A stretch of DNA of 41,737 nt from Pseudomonas sp. NFACC02 (lineage in GTDB: Bacteria > Pseudomonadota > Gammaproteobacteria > Pseudomonadales > Pseudomonadaceae), in NCBI RefSeq assembly GCF_900110765.1, contig NZ_FOEO01000048.1, positions 1-41,737 of the forward strand. The letters are read 5' to 3'. Position 1 is the first letter of the stretch; every line of letters begins with the position of its first letter. A program made the position numbers and the translations under genes. Positions 16,625 to 24,887 of the stretch are shown here, one piece after another. The notes below the pieces were generated by a model. The model saw nothing but the letters and a program-made list of their open reading frames with translations. It made no database searches and had not been told where the DNA came from.

Positions 16625-16796
16625 TGTAGGATCTGCCGGGGTGGCGCTCCACCTTGTCCTGCGATCGGCGACGCAGTCGTCGTAAAACCAGACACCTCGG
16701 TGTGTCAGACCTACCGAGTACACAGGTTTCACGGCGGGTTCCCCGCCGATCGCGGGACAAGGTGGAGCGCCACCCCGGCAGCTCCTACAAGGGAAC
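16625..16796. repeat. REP inverted pair (family A variant)
   Basis: CTTGTAGGATCTGCCGGGGTGGC on the left pairs with GCCACCCCGGCAGCTCCTAC on the right, with inner GGAGCGCCACCTTGTCC-type stems. It lies between convergent genes and could serve both as a transcript end. Confidence 0.88.
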
Positions 16797-16799
16797 GCT

Positions 16800-17624
16800 T
16801 TAGAGATTCACCACATTCACAAACCGCGACGCCGCTGTCTCGTCGATCTTCAGGCTGGCGAAGTCGAACAGGTTGCGGTCCGCGAGCTGCGACGGGACGA
16901 CGTTCTGCAGGCTGCGGAAGATCATTTCGGAACGGCCCGGGGTCTTGCGGTCCCATTCCTGAAGCATGTCCTTGACCACCTGCCGCTGCAGGTTTTCCTG
17001 CGAGCCGCACAGGTTGCACGGGATGATCGGGAACTGCTTCATGTCTGAATACGCCTGAATGTCCTTCTCGGCGCAGTAGGCCAGCGGACGAATCACCACA
17101 TTGCGGCCGTCGTCGGCGCGTAGCTTGGGCGGCATGGCCTTGATCGTGCCGTTGAAGAACATGTTCAGGAAGAACGTCTCGACGATGTCGTCACGGTGGT
17201 GACCGAGGGCCATCTTGGTCGCACCGATCTCGTCGGCGAAGGTATAGAGCGTGCCACGACGCAGGCGTGAACACAGGGAGCAGGTGGTCTTGCCTTCCGG
17301 AATCAGCTCCTTGACCACCGAATAGGTATCTTTCTCGACGATGTGATACTCGACACCCAGTTCCTTCAGGTACGCCGGCAGCACATGCTCGGGAAAGCCC
17401 GGCTGTTTCTGGTCCATGTTCACGGCCACGATGTCGAACTTGATCGGCGCGACCTTTTGCAGGTGGATCAGCACATCAAGCATGGTGTAGCTGTCCTTGC
17501 CGCCGGACAGGCAGACCATGACCTTGTCACCCTCTTCAATCATGTTGAAATCGGCCACCGCTTCGCCTGCTAGCCGACGCAGACGCTTCTGCAGTTTGTT
17601 CTGATTGACTGAAAGGGTGCCCAT
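16800..17624 (-). CDS. ttcA: tRNA 2-thiocytidine(32) synthetase TtcA
   Basis: A 274-residue TtcA. The ATP-pyrophosphatase PP-loop SGGKDS is at residues 40-45. The iron-sulfur and sulfur-transfer cysteines are in TTCSLCSRLRRG (Cys115, Cys118) and CNLCGSQ (Cys203, Cys206). It thiolates C32 of several tRNAs in the cytoplasm. I chose the ATG at 17624 (GTLSVNQNKLQKRL); the frame extends about 58 codons further but that part lacks homology and crosses REP-like sequence. Monocistronic: it ends four bases from a REP hairpin, and upstream is another REP pair. Confidence 0.95.
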   Translation of the reverse strand: MGTLSVNQNKLQKRLRRLAGEAVADFNMIEEGDKVMVCLSGGKDSYTMLDVLIHLQKVAPIKFDIVAVNMDQKQPGFPEHVLPAYLKELGVEYHIVEKDTYSVVKELIPEGKTTCSLCSRLRRGTLYTFADEIGATKMALGHHRDDIVETFFLNMFFNGTIKAMPPKLRADDGRNVVIRPLAYCAEKDIQAYSDMKQFPIIPCNLCGSQENLQRQVVKDMLQEWDRKTPGRSEMIFRSLQNVVPSQLADRNLFDFASLKIDETAASRFVNVVNL

Positions 17625-17718
17625 GGCGCTGATATCCGCTCGCTGTGACTCTGGAAAAGGTCGGCATTTTACGCATAAACGGGGCGGCTGGTAATGCTTG
17701 TGTGGGTGCCACTCAACC

Positions 17719-17812
17719 CTGTGGGAGCTGCCGGAGGTTACGACGGTGGCGAAAGCGATATGACTGACACACCGCGTTCGCCATTGTCGTAACCTCAAGC
17801 AGCTGCCACAGG
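17719..17812. repeat. REP-like inverted pair (GGTTACG subtype)
   Basis: CTGTGGGAGCTGCCGGAGGTTACGAC faces its imperfect inverse complement GTCGTAACCTCAAGCAGCTG. The same subtype forms part of the tandem units at 7.8-8.2 kb. From 17813 to 18043 there is only a possible promoter (CTATACT near 17936). Confidence 0.8.
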
Positions 17813-18043
17813 CTCAGTCGCAACATCACATACCATTCATCCGCCCATATTCTTCTGCTGATCATCATCCGCTATTAACAGCCTGCGGATAGTCCCAATT
17901 ACTCTAAAACCCACGGTTTCCGTGGCGTCCAGCTTTCTATACTCCCAGTAAGGTCGCAGCCGGTTTCCCTGTAGAGATTGTGGCCTTGCCCGGGTGGCAT
18001 GTGGCCGCTCAGGTGCGACGGAACATCATCAGGAGTAACGGGC

Positions 18044-18643
18044 ATGATCCATCACGTTTGGGGGCTGTTCACGCACCCCGATCAGGAATGGCAACAGATA
18101 CGTGGCGAAGAAGAAAGCATTGGCCACATGTACCTCACCCACACGTTGGTCCTCGCGGCGATACCTGCGGTGTCCGCTTACATCGGCACCACCCAGGTGG
18201 GTTGGGTCATCGGCAACCGCGCGCCGGTGATGCTGACCAGCGAAAGCGCGATCTGGATGACGATCATGTCCTATATCGCCATGCTTGCCGGGGTGGCGGT
18301 CATGGGTGGTTTCATCCACTGGATGGCACGCACGTACGACGCAAGCCCAAGTTTGGCGCGATGTGTGGCGTTCGCCACGTACACCGCGACACCGCTGTTC
18401 ATCGGCGGCCTGGCGGCGCTTTATCCGCACATGTGGCTGGGCATGATGGTCGGCGTCGCGGCGGTCTGCTACACGGTTTACCTGCTGTACGTCGGCCTGC
18501 CCGTGTTCATGAACATCCACCCCGACGAAGGGTTCATGTTCTCAAGCTCCGTGCTGGCGGTGGGCCTGGTGGTGCTGGTGGCGATCATGGCCTTTACCGT
18601 CGTGCTGTGGGGCATCGGGGTGGGGCCTGAGTATACGAATTGA
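18044..18643 (+). CDS. Yip1-domain inner-membrane protein
   Basis: A 199-residue membrane protein of the bacterial YIP1 family. An N-terminal cytoplasmic part (HHVWGLFTHPDQEWQQIRGE) is typical, and five hydrophobic segments follow at about residues 35-50, 70-95, 110-125, 128-152 and 168-192. ATG 18044 is preceded by AGGAG; earlier in-frame starts lack a ribosome site. Function is not established for the bacterial family. It is flanked by REP pairs and does not appear to be in an operon. Confidence 0.85.
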   Translation: MIHHVWGLFTHPDQEWQQIRGEEESIGHMYLTHTLVLAAIPAVSAYIGTTQVGWVIGNRAPVMLTSESAIWMTIMSYIAMLAGVAVMGGFIHWMARTYDASPSLARCVAFATYTATPLFIGGLAALYPHMWLGMMVGVAAVCYTVYLLYVGLPVFMNIHPDEGFMFSSSVLAVGLVVLVAIMAFTVVLWGIGVGPEYTN

Positions 18644-18666
18644 TGTCCCGGCTTGAACGCAATTAT

Positions 18667-18803
18667 CTGTAGGAGCGTGGCTTGTCCCGCGATCGGCGAC
18701 AACGTCGTCGTAAAACCTGCGAATCCGATCGACCTGACACGCCGCATTTACCGGATTCACGGCTGCTTCGCAGCCGATCGCGGGACAAGCCACGCTCCTA
18801 CAG
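18667..18803. repeat. REP inverted pair (family A)
   Basis: CTGTAGGAGCGTGGCTTGTCC and GGACAAGCCACGCTCCTACAG at the two ends are exact inverse complements, with inner CGCGATCGGC/GCCGATCGCG arms. Long hairpin between yip1-like and sprT. Confidence 0.93.
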
Positions 18804-18898
18804 AGGATCTGCGGTGAATTCACGACCATTCGGCAGCTCAGGTTTTCGACAAGGACTCGCTTTGCGGCATACTCGCCTCCTCTGGAGACCGATGAAGC

Positions 18899-19393
18899 AT
18901 GCTCGAGCCACTCAATACCCGCGTCGAATCCTGTTTTCAACAAGCCGAAGCATTTTTTAAACGCCCTTTCAAACGCCCTGTCGTCAGCCTCAAATTGCGC
19001 GGCCAGAAGGCCGGTGTCGCGCACTTGCACGAAAACATGCTGCGCTTCAATCCGCAGTTGTACCGCGAAAACAGCGAAGACTTCCTGCGCCAGACCGTTG
19101 CCCATGAAGTCGCGCATCTGGTCGCCCATCAATTGTTCGGCGACACCATTGCGCCTCATGGCGAGGAATGGCAACTGATCATGCGCGGCGTGTATGAATT
19201 GCCGCCCAATCGCTGCCATAACTATGAGATTCAGCGCCGCCGCGTGACCCGCTACATCTACCGCTGCCCCTGCCCGGAAAGCGACTTTCCCTTTTCCGTG
19301 CAACGGCACAAGCTGGTGCGCAAGGGACGGCGGTATCTGTGCCGCCGCTGTCGCGAGATTCTGGTGTTCAGTGGTGAGACGCGAGTGGAGTAA
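18899..19393 (+). CDS. sprT: SprT-family zinc metalloprotease-like protein
   Basis: A 164-residue SprT. The zincin motif HEVAH is at residues 69-73, followed by the third ligand region HGEEWQLIM. A C-terminal zinc ribbon has Cys pairs in YRCPCPES and LCRRCREIL. The family is related to the SPRTN DNA-protein crosslink protease, but the bacterial role is unproven. The ATG at 18899 begins MLEPLNTRVESCF, the usual start of pseudomonad homologues. It stands alone between REP elements and the dctA terminator. Confidence 0.92.
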   Translation: MLEPLNTRVESCFQQAEAFFKRPFKRPVVSLKLRGQKAGVAHLHENMLRFNPQLYRENSEDFLRQTVAHEVAHLVAHQLFGDTIAPHGEEWQLIMRGVYELPPNRCHNYEIQRRRVTRYIYRCPCPESDFPFSVQRHKLVRKGRRYLCRRCREILVFSGETRVE

Positions 19394-19531
19394 GCATCCA
19401 GGATTCCAGGCAGCTTTCACCAACCCCTTCATCCAGTTGCGGCCCAGACCCAGTTCACGCCCACAATAGACGGAGACGTCCCCGAACCTGCGGGAGTTTG
19501 CCAGCCGCTGGATCAGGCCATACTCGGACCG

Positions 19532-19556
19532 GTGGGAGTGAGCTTGCTCGCGAAGG
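19532..19556 (+). repeat. Single REP half (family A variant)
   Basis: GTGGGAGTGAGCTTGCTCGC without an obvious inverted partner. The rest of 19394-19640, between sprT and the dctA terminator, shows nothing identifiable. Confidence 0.65.
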
Positions 19557-19640
19557 GGCCAACAAAAGCGCCACACCCTTCAGGCAATCACCCCAGCCTC
19601 ACGCATCGACAGGATCTCATCCTAAGGATTCCAGCCAATG

Positions 19641-19677
19641 AAAAGCCCGCCCGAGGTTTCCCTGGGGCGGGCTTTTT
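19641..19677 (-). terminator. Rho-independent terminator of dctA (bidirectional)
   Basis: AAAAGCCCGCCC and GGGCGGGCTTTTT form a 12-bp stem with a short loop and a T tract on either strand. It lies 23 bp beyond the dctA stop codon and could also end read-through from sprT. Confidence 0.93.
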
Positions 19678-19699
19678 ACATCAGAGGCAGACTAACCGA

Positions 19700-21034
19700 T
19701 CAGGAGCGACCCACGGTCGCAGGGCCTTCGGCCACGCCCAGGTCGTCTTGTGGACGGGTTTCTTCGATGGCACGACCGCCAGAGGCCAGTTCGGCCTGCA
19801 TTTGCGGCTCGTCCAGCTCTTTCACCCACTTGGCGACAACCAGGGTCGCCACGGCGTTACCGACCAGGTTGGTCAGTGCGCGCGCTTCCGACATGAAGCG
19901 GTCGATGCCCAGGATCAGCGCAAGACCGGCCACCGGCAGGTGACCCACGGCCGACAATGTAGCCGCCAGCACGATGAAGCCCGAACCGGTGACGCCCGCA
20001 GCACCTTTGGAGGACAGCAGCAGCACCAGCAGCAGGGTGATCTGGTGGGTGATGTCCATGTGGGTATTGGTCGCTTGTGCGATGAACACGGCCGCCATGG
20101 TCAGGTAGATCGAGGTGCCGTCCAGGTTGAACGAGTAGCCGGTCGGAATCACCAGACCCACGACAGACTTCTTGGCGCCCAGGCGTTCCATCTTGATCAG
20201 CATGCGTGGCAGCGCCGATTCAGACGACGAGGTACCCAGCACGATCAGCAGTTCTTCGCGGATGTACTTGATCAGTTTCAGGATGCTGAAGCCGTGAGCG
20301 CGGGCAATGCCGCCCAGGACCAGCAGCACGAACAGCAGGCAGGTGATGTAGAAGCACAGCATCAGCTGACCCAACTGCACCAGCGAGCTCACGCCGTAAG
20401 CGCCGATGGTGAAGGCCATGGCACCCAGCGCACCCAGCGGCGCCAGTTTCATGATCATGTTGATGATGTTGAACATGACGTGGGCGAAGCGATCGATGAA
20501 ATCCAGGATCGGCTTGCCGTAGGCGCCCAGGCGGTGCAGGGCGAAACCGAAGATCACCGAGAACATCAGCACTTGCAGGATGTCGCCGTTGGCGAAGGCG
20601 CCGACGATGGTGTTCGGGATCACGTTCAGGATGAACCCGATCACGCTCTGGTCTTTACTGGCGGTGACATAGGCCGCGATTTTGGAGGCGTCAAGGGTCG
20701 AAACGTCGACGTTCATGCCGGCGCCCGGCTGAACCACGTTGACCACGACCAGGCCGATGATCAGCGAGATGGTGGAGACGATTTCGAAGTACAGCAGCGC
20801 GTAGCCGCCGGTCTTGCCCACGGATTTCATGTTCTGCATGCCAGCGATACCGCTGACCACGGTGCAGAAGATGATGGGGGCGATGACCATTTTGATCAGT
20901 TTGATGAACCCGTCACCCAAGGGTTTGAGCGCTTTACCAGCATCGGGATACCAGTGGCCGATCGCGATACCGATGATGATGGCAACGATCACCTGGGCGT
21001 ACAGGGATTTATAGATTGGCTGACGAGTCGTCAT
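19700..21034 (-). CDS. dctA: C4-dicarboxylate:H+ symporter DctA
   Basis: A 444-residue sodium/proton:dicarboxylate symporter (DAACS family) importing succinate, fumarate and malate. Family signatures include the serine-rich hairpin LGTSSSESALPRML, GLVIPTGYSFNLDGTSIYLTM and GAAGVTGSGFIVLAATL, with multiple membrane spans. ATG 21034 (TTRQPIYKSLYAQVIV) has an AGGAAA element upstream; the frame extends further but without homology. A sigma-54 promoter and tandem palindromes lie about 130-270 bp upstream, consistent with DctB/DctD-type control. In P. aeruginosa dctA is also a close neighbour of phoPQ, so local gene order is conserved. Confidence 0.95.
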   Translation of the reverse strand: MTTRQPIYKSLYAQVIVAIIIGIAIGHWYPDAGKALKPLGDGFIKLIKMVIAPIIFCTVVSGIAGMQNMKSVGKTGGYALLYFEIVSTISLIIGLVVVNVVQPGAGMNVDVSTLDASKIAAYVTASKDQSVIGFILNVIPNTIVGAFANGDILQVLMFSVIFGFALHRLGAYGKPILDFIDRFAHVMFNIINMIMKLAPLGALGAMAFTIGAYGVSSLVQLGQLMLCFYITCLLFVLLVLGGIARAHGFSILKLIKYIREELLIVLGTSSSESALPRMLIKMERLGAKKSVVGLVIPTGYSFNLDGTSIYLTMAAVFIAQATNTHMDITHQITLLLVLLLSSKGAAGVTGSGFIVLAATLSAVGHLPVAGLALILGIDRFMSEARALTNLVGNAVATLVVAKWVKELDEPQMQAELASGGRAIEETRPQDDLGVAEGPATVGRS

Positions 21035-21159
21035 TGCAGTTTCCTCAAGAGCATCGCTTGCATCATTCCCGATGCCGCGACGCCTAAAGTGCGAACCCAC
21101 CTGCTCGGAGGGATTTGTTTTTGTCGAGCTGCGCGGGGCAGACCTCTGCGTTCGCTATC

Positions 21160-21174
21160 GCAATCGTCGTGCCA
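21160..21174 (-). promoter_or_regulatory. Sigma-54 promoter of dctA
   Basis: On the minus strand TGGCACG-ACGA-TTGC matches the -24/-12 consensus exactly (-24 block at 21168-21174, TTGC at 21160-21163). Initiation about 12 bp further would give a leader of roughly 110 nt before the dctA ATG. Confidence 0.85.
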
Positions 21175-21253
21175 TGAATGGAAAAACGCCCTGAAAGCCC
21201 CGAACGGCCTGGACTGCCTGGTTAACGTGAGATAAAAAACCCGAGCCGCCGAT

Positions 21254-21308
21254 GGCGGATTTCCGCCCATTCCCGCCAAATTGTCCCTTCCATTGGCGGG
21301 TATCCGCC
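21254..21308 (-). promoter_or_regulatory. Tandem palindromes, putative DctD-type enhancer sites
   Basis: GGCGGATTTCCGCC (21254-21267, six-base arms) and GGCGGGTATCCGCC (21295-21308, five-base arms) are 41 bp apart, starting about 80 bp upstream of the sigma-54 promoter. Two spaced palindromes at this distance fit activator sites for a DctD-like enhancer-binding protein; the regulator gene is not in the window. Confidence 0.65.
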
Positions 21309-21397
21309 TTGTCGACGCACCGGCATTCAGGAAGAGGAAGGGGTGACGTCGGGGACGTATGGGACGCAAGAAATCCGAGATACCTGACTCCAAACGG

Positions 21398-21485
21398 TAG
21401 GAGCGCACTTGCCCGCGATGGCGGTATGTCAGTCACCGGATGCGTTACAGACAAATCGCATTCGCGGGCAAGCGCGCGCCTACAG
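21398..21485. repeat. REP inverted pair (family A variant)
   Basis: GTAGGAGCGCACTTGCCCGCG faces CGCGGGCAAGCGCGCGCCTAC across about 45 bp. It lies between the phoQ 3' end and the dctA control region and may end the phoQ transcript. Confidence 0.88.
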
Positions 21486-21550
21486 GGTGGGGGGTGTATT
21501 CATGAGGTGGGTCTGGCCGAAGGCCGTGGAACGGGCGATGCGGAACGCCC

Positions 21551-22894
21551 TCAAATCGCAAACTGAATCCGGAATGCCGCCCCACCCAGTTCCGAATCCC
21601 CGAGCGTCAGCTGTGCGCCGTAGCTTTCGATGATGTCCTTGACCACCGCCAGCCCGATGCCCTGCCCCGGGTTCTTCTGATCCAATCGCTCGCCGCGCTC
21701 CAGAATCCGCGCGCGCTGGCTGTGCGGCACGCCGGGTCCGTCGTCTTCGATGCACAGTTCATCACCCATGATCGACGGCTTCCAGCGAACCCGCACCTCA
21801 CTCAGGCACAGGCGGTAGGCGTTTTCGAGCAGATTGCCGAGCATTTCCAGCAACGCGCCCTCTTCCATCTGCACCTGGCAGTCGTCCGGAAGGTCGAGCA
21901 CGACCTTGACCTGTTTGTCGCGGTAGACCTTTTCCAGCGTGTTACACAGACTCTCCACCACCGGCTTCAGCGCCACGTGGTGCCGCACCAGCCCGCTCTT
22001 GCGCAGGCTGGCCCGCTGCAACTGGTAGCCGATCTGCTGGCTCATGCGTTCGATCTGCGATTGCAGAATACGCGCCTGCTCCAGGTCCTCAGGTCGCTTG
22101 GCGATCTTCTCGCTGACGCCCTGCAATACCGCCAGCGGGGTTTTCAGGCTATGGGCCAGATCCCCCAGCGAATCGCGATAGCGGATGCGCTGTTCACGCT
22201 CGCTGCGCAGCAGGCGGTTGAGCGAGCCGGTCAGGCGCAGCAGTTCGCTGGGGTGTTCCTCGCTGAGGCTTTCCCGCGACCCGGCTTCCACCTGGTCCAG
22301 CTCCTGACTCATGCCCTTGAGCGCGCGCAGCCCCCAGGTCAGGCCGCCCCACAGCAAAATCAATAGCACCAGCAACGCACCGCCAAAGCCCAGATACAGC
22401 TTCTCGCGCAGGCCGGAAATGGTTTCCTGATACTCGCGCACCGGCTGCAAGGCCACGATGCTGAACGCGGCGTTGCGCCCGCCCAGGAGCTTGATCTCCA
22501 CGTCGTAAACAAAGAACTCCTCGCCATTGGGCTGGCGAATCTTGGCGAACTCAGTGCCTCGGCCGTCATAACGAGGCTGGTATTCGATGGCTTGGTCCTC
22601 GGTCGCCCGAGAACGCCACACCAGCTTGCCGGCGCGGTTATAGATGTAGCCGAGCAAACGGCTGTCGGGGAGGCTGAATTGTTCGCCGGGGAGCAACGCC
22701 GGCATCAACAACCGGTCGTCTTCGACCCGCGCGGCGGAAATCAGCGTGGTCACGTCCGACGCCAGACGTTTTTCGATGGAGCTTTCAAGCGCCAGGCTGA
22801 AGGCGCTTTGTAACGCAGGCAGCATCAACAACATGAAAATGACCGCCAGGGTAGCGGCGGCCAGCATCAATCGTACGCGAAGCGAGCGAATCAT
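21551..22894 (-). CDS. phoQ: PhoQ-like sensor histidine kinase
   Basis: A 447-residue inner-membrane sensor kinase. Membrane segments are at about residues 9-31 and 170-187, enclosing a periplasmic PhoQ-like sensor domain rich in acidic residues. The HAMP/dimerisation region contains the phospho-acceptor His248 (DLAHSLKTPLAVL); N box NLLENAYR and G boxes DDGPGVP and GQGIGLAVV follow. PhoQ homologues sense low divalent cations, cationic peptides or acid. Its start overlaps the phoP stop by four bases. Sequence and the phoP partner identify it as the Pseudomonas PhoQ. Confidence 0.9.
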   Translation of the reverse strand: MIRSLRVRLMLAAATLAVIFMLLMLPALQSAFSLALESSIEKRLASDVTTLISAARVEDDRLLMPALLPGEQFSLPDSRLLGYIYNRAGKLVWRSRATEDQAIEYQPRYDGRGTEFAKIRQPNGEEFFVYDVEIKLLGGRNAAFSIVALQPVREYQETISGLREKLYLGFGGALLVLLILLWGGLTWGLRALKGMSQELDQVEAGSRESLSEEHPSELLRLTGSLNRLLRSEREQRIRYRDSLGDLAHSLKTPLAVLQGVSEKIAKRPEDLEQARILQSQIERMSQQIGYQLQRASLRKSGLVRHHVALKPVVESLCNTLEKVYRDKQVKVVLDLPDDCQVQMEEGALLEMLGNLLENAYRLCLSEVRVRWKPSIMGDELCIEDDGPGVPHSQRARILERGERLDQKNPGQGIGLAVVKDIIESYGAQLTLGDSELGGAAFRIQFAI

Positions 22895-23568
22895 CGACAG
22901 CGCTCGGTGAACAGGTAACCCAGGCCGCGCACGGTATCGATCGGTTTGAAGCCGCCGGGACCTTCCAGCTTGCGCCGCAGGCGGCCGACCAGCACCTCGA
23001 TCACGTTGGGATCGCGCTCGTCGTCATCCGGGTACAACTGCTCCATCAAACGCTCTTTGGGCACCACTTGCTGATGGTGGCGCATCAGGTATTCCAGGAT
23101 CCGGTACTCGTAGGCGGTCAGCGCCAACGGCTGTTCGTCCAGTGATGCCTGTTTGCGGTTGAGGTCCAGCAACAGAGGACCGGCCATGATCGTCGACTGG
23201 GTAAAACCGCTGGAGCGACGCAGCAAGGCATTCATGCGCGCTTCGAGCTCTTCGAACTGAAACGGTTTGACCACGTAATCGTCGGCTCCGGCTGCCAGGC
23301 CTTCGACCTTGTCCTGCCAGTTGCCGCGGGCGGTGAGGATCAGGATCGGAAACGCTTTGTTCTGCGTACGCAGCTGACGAATCAGGTCCAGCCCGCCGAT
23401 GCCTGGCAAGCCCAGGTCGATGACCGCCAGATCGTGATTGAACTGGCCGGCCTGATACAACGCCTCCTCGGCATTGCCCACCGCTTCGACCACATGACCG
23501 CTTTCGGTCAGGCGGGTCTGCAAGTGATGACGCAACAGGGCTTCATCTTCGACAACCAGCAGTTTCAT
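22891..23568 (-). CDS. phoP: PhoP-like response regulator (OmpR family)
   Basis: A 225-residue response regulator. The receiver domain occupies residues 1-115 with phospho-acceptor Asp51 and switch Lys in VVKPFQ near 101; residues about 128-222 are the OmpR-type winged helix (LTAYEYRILEYLMRHHQQVV). It is very close to the P. aeruginosa PhoP I remember. It follows the small exported-protein gene by 56 bp, and that gene's promoter carries four GTTCAG half-sites at 11-bp spacing, so the unit is probably autoregulated. It overlaps phoQ by four bases. Confidence 0.93.
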   Translation of the reverse strand: MKLLVVEDEALLRHHLQTRLTESGHVVEAVGNAEEALYQAGQFNHDLAVIDLGLPGIGGLDLIRQLRTQNKAFPILILTARGNWQDKVEGLAAGADDYVVKPFQFEELEARMNALLRRSSGFTQSTIMAGPLLLDLNRKQASLDEQPLALTAYEYRILEYLMRHHQQVVPKERLMEQLYPDDDERDPNVIEVLVGRLRRKLEGPGGFKPIDTVRGLGYLFTERCR

Positions 23569-23624
23569 GACGCTCTCCCAGGCACAGGCATACCTCTCAT
23601 TGGTGATCCTTGGACGCTGACGAC

Positions 23625-23879
23625 TTACAACCGGTGGTAGACGGGCAAATAGCTGTCGGGGCTTTCAGTCAGGCTCGCCGACTGTGAAGCATACGCCGCG
23701 CTCATCGCTGGCGCCGCGTCGGACAGTTTAGCCGTGCTTGCCATCATTATTCCTGTGAGTTTTTTATGGCTTCTGAGGAAGTCGGTACGCGAGGCGTCGA
23801 CATTGCCATCCGCCGCCTGAGCCGCGGCGCTGCCGCCAAGAAACGCCAGGGCCAGGAAAAACTTGTTGAAATTCAGCAT
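23625..23879 (-). CDS. Small exported protein at the head of phoPQ (no family recognised)
   Basis: An 84-residue protein with a clear Sec signal peptide (FFLALAFLGGSAAAQA, predicted cleavage near residue 22-23). The mature part of about 62 residues is Ser/Ala-rich with a basic stretch RSHKK and no cysteines. I recognise no domain. ATG 23879 has a GGAGG ribosome site eight bases upstream; the frame is open further, but that region overlaps the promoter and the divergent hydrolase. It occupies the position that oprH holds before phoPQ in P. aeruginosa and is preceded by PhoP-type repeats, so it is likely PhoP-induced and periplasmic. Function unknown. Confidence 0.82.
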   Translation of the reverse strand: MLNFNKFFLALAFLGGSAAAQAADGNVDASRTDFLRSHKKLTGIMMASTAKLSDAAPAMSAAYASQSASLTESPDSYLPVYHRL

Positions 23880-23923
23880 GTGCAGGTCCTCCGGCGCCAG
23901 GCGCCTTGTTGGGTACGGGATCG

Positions 23924-23979
23924 AGCATACGCAGCAAGCGCTGAACCCCTCCTGAACGCGGTCTGAACCGGCGCTGAAC
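23924..23979 (-). promoter_or_regulatory. PhoP-box promoter: four GTTCAG half-sites at 11-bp spacing plus -10
   Basis: On the minus strand GTTCAG occurs four times, ending at 23974, 23963, 23952 and 23941 (start-to-start exactly 11 bp). Eleven bases after the last copy comes TATGCT (23924-23929), a -10 candidate. This copies the direct-repeat PhoP-box layout with the box replacing a -35. The start point would be about 38 nt before the ATG at 23879. A further CTGAAC at 24005 is out of register. Confidence 0.82.
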
Positions 23980-24065
23980 ATCCGGGCAGTGGGCGAGTCG
24001 GAACCTGAACAGCACAATCGTCTAGGCTCAATGCCAGACGTGTCCCTCAACAGAAGGAGAACATC

Positions 24066-24872
24066 ATGCGGCTGCTGCTCGCGTTCACGCTCATCTGCCT
24101 TGCAAGCTTCGCTCAAGCGGAAGTGAAAACCCGCACCATCGATTACCAGAGCGCCGACGGCACCAAGCTGGTCGGCTATTACGCTTACGATGACGCGATC
24201 AAGGGCCCCAGACCCGGCATCGTGGTGGTTCACGAATGGTGGGGCCTGAACGACTATGCCAAGCGCCGTGCCCGCGATCTGGCCGCTCTCGGTTACAGCG
24301 CCATGGCCATCGACATGTACGGCGAAGGCAAGAACACCGAACACCCGAAAGACGCCATGGCCTTCATGCAGGCCGCGACGGCCGACGCGGGTGCTTCCAG
24401 GAAACGCTTCGATGCCGGGCTTGAGCAATTGAAAAAACAGCCGGAGACCAATCCCAAAAAAATCGCCGCCATCGGCTACTGCTTCGGCGGTGGCGTGGTG
24501 CTGGATGCGGCGCGACGCGGCGAACCGCTGGCTGCCGTCGTGAGTTTCCATGGCGCGCTGACCACCAAGACCCCGGCGAAAGAAGGGGTCACCAAAACGC
24601 CCATGCTGATCGAACATGGCAATAGCGACACCATGGTGACGGCCCAGAACGTCGCCGACTTCAAGAAGGAAATGGACGCCGCCAAGGCTGACTACACGTT
24701 CGTCGGCATCGACGGCGCCAAGCATGGCTTCACCAACCCCGACGCCGACAAACTGAGCCACGGCGACCATGGCGGACCGGACATCGGCTACAACCAGGCG
24801 GCCGACACAAGCTCGTGGGCGGACATGAAGGCGTTTCTGAAAGAGCAGTTTGCGAAGAATTCGACAATGTAA
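24066..24872 (+). CDS. Exported dienelactone hydrolase-family protein
   Basis: A 268-residue alpha/beta hydrolase. A signal peptide (LLLAFTLICLASFAQA, cleavage near residue 18) directs it to the periplasm. The dienelactone hydrolase catalytic triad is Cys in GYCFGGG (about residue 139), Asp in EHGNSDTMV and His in GAKHGF. HEWWGLNDYAKRRARDLA is the conserved active-site loop. True DLH works in chlorocatechol degradation in the cytoplasm; exported members have unknown substrates. It has an AAGGAGAA ribosome site and is divergent from the phoPQ leader gene, sharing the PhoP-box intergenic region. A REP pair follows. Confidence 0.9.
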   Translation: MRLLLAFTLICLASFAQAEVKTRTIDYQSADGTKLVGYYAYDDAIKGPRPGIVVVHEWWGLNDYAKRRARDLAALGYSAMAIDMYGEGKNTEHPKDAMAFMQAATADAGASRKRFDAGLEQLKKQPETNPKKIAAIGYCFGGGVVLDAARRGEPLAAVVSFHGALTTKTPAKEGVTKTPMLIEHGNSDTMVTAQNVADFKKEMDAAKADYTFVGIDGAKHGFTNPDADKLSHGDHGGPDIGYNQAADTSSWADMKAFLKEQFAKNSTM

Positions 24873-24887
24873 ACCACCACAGCCCCC

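Noticed and set aside
18631..18640. GTATACGAAT resembling the hydroxyproline operator
   Set aside because: It is inside the last codons of the Yip1-family gene, has only half of the palindrome, and has no catabolic gene downstream.
19532..21235. Antisense frame (567 codons) opposite dctA
   Set aside because: Runs through the dctA terminator and promoter and has the composition of an antisense shadow.
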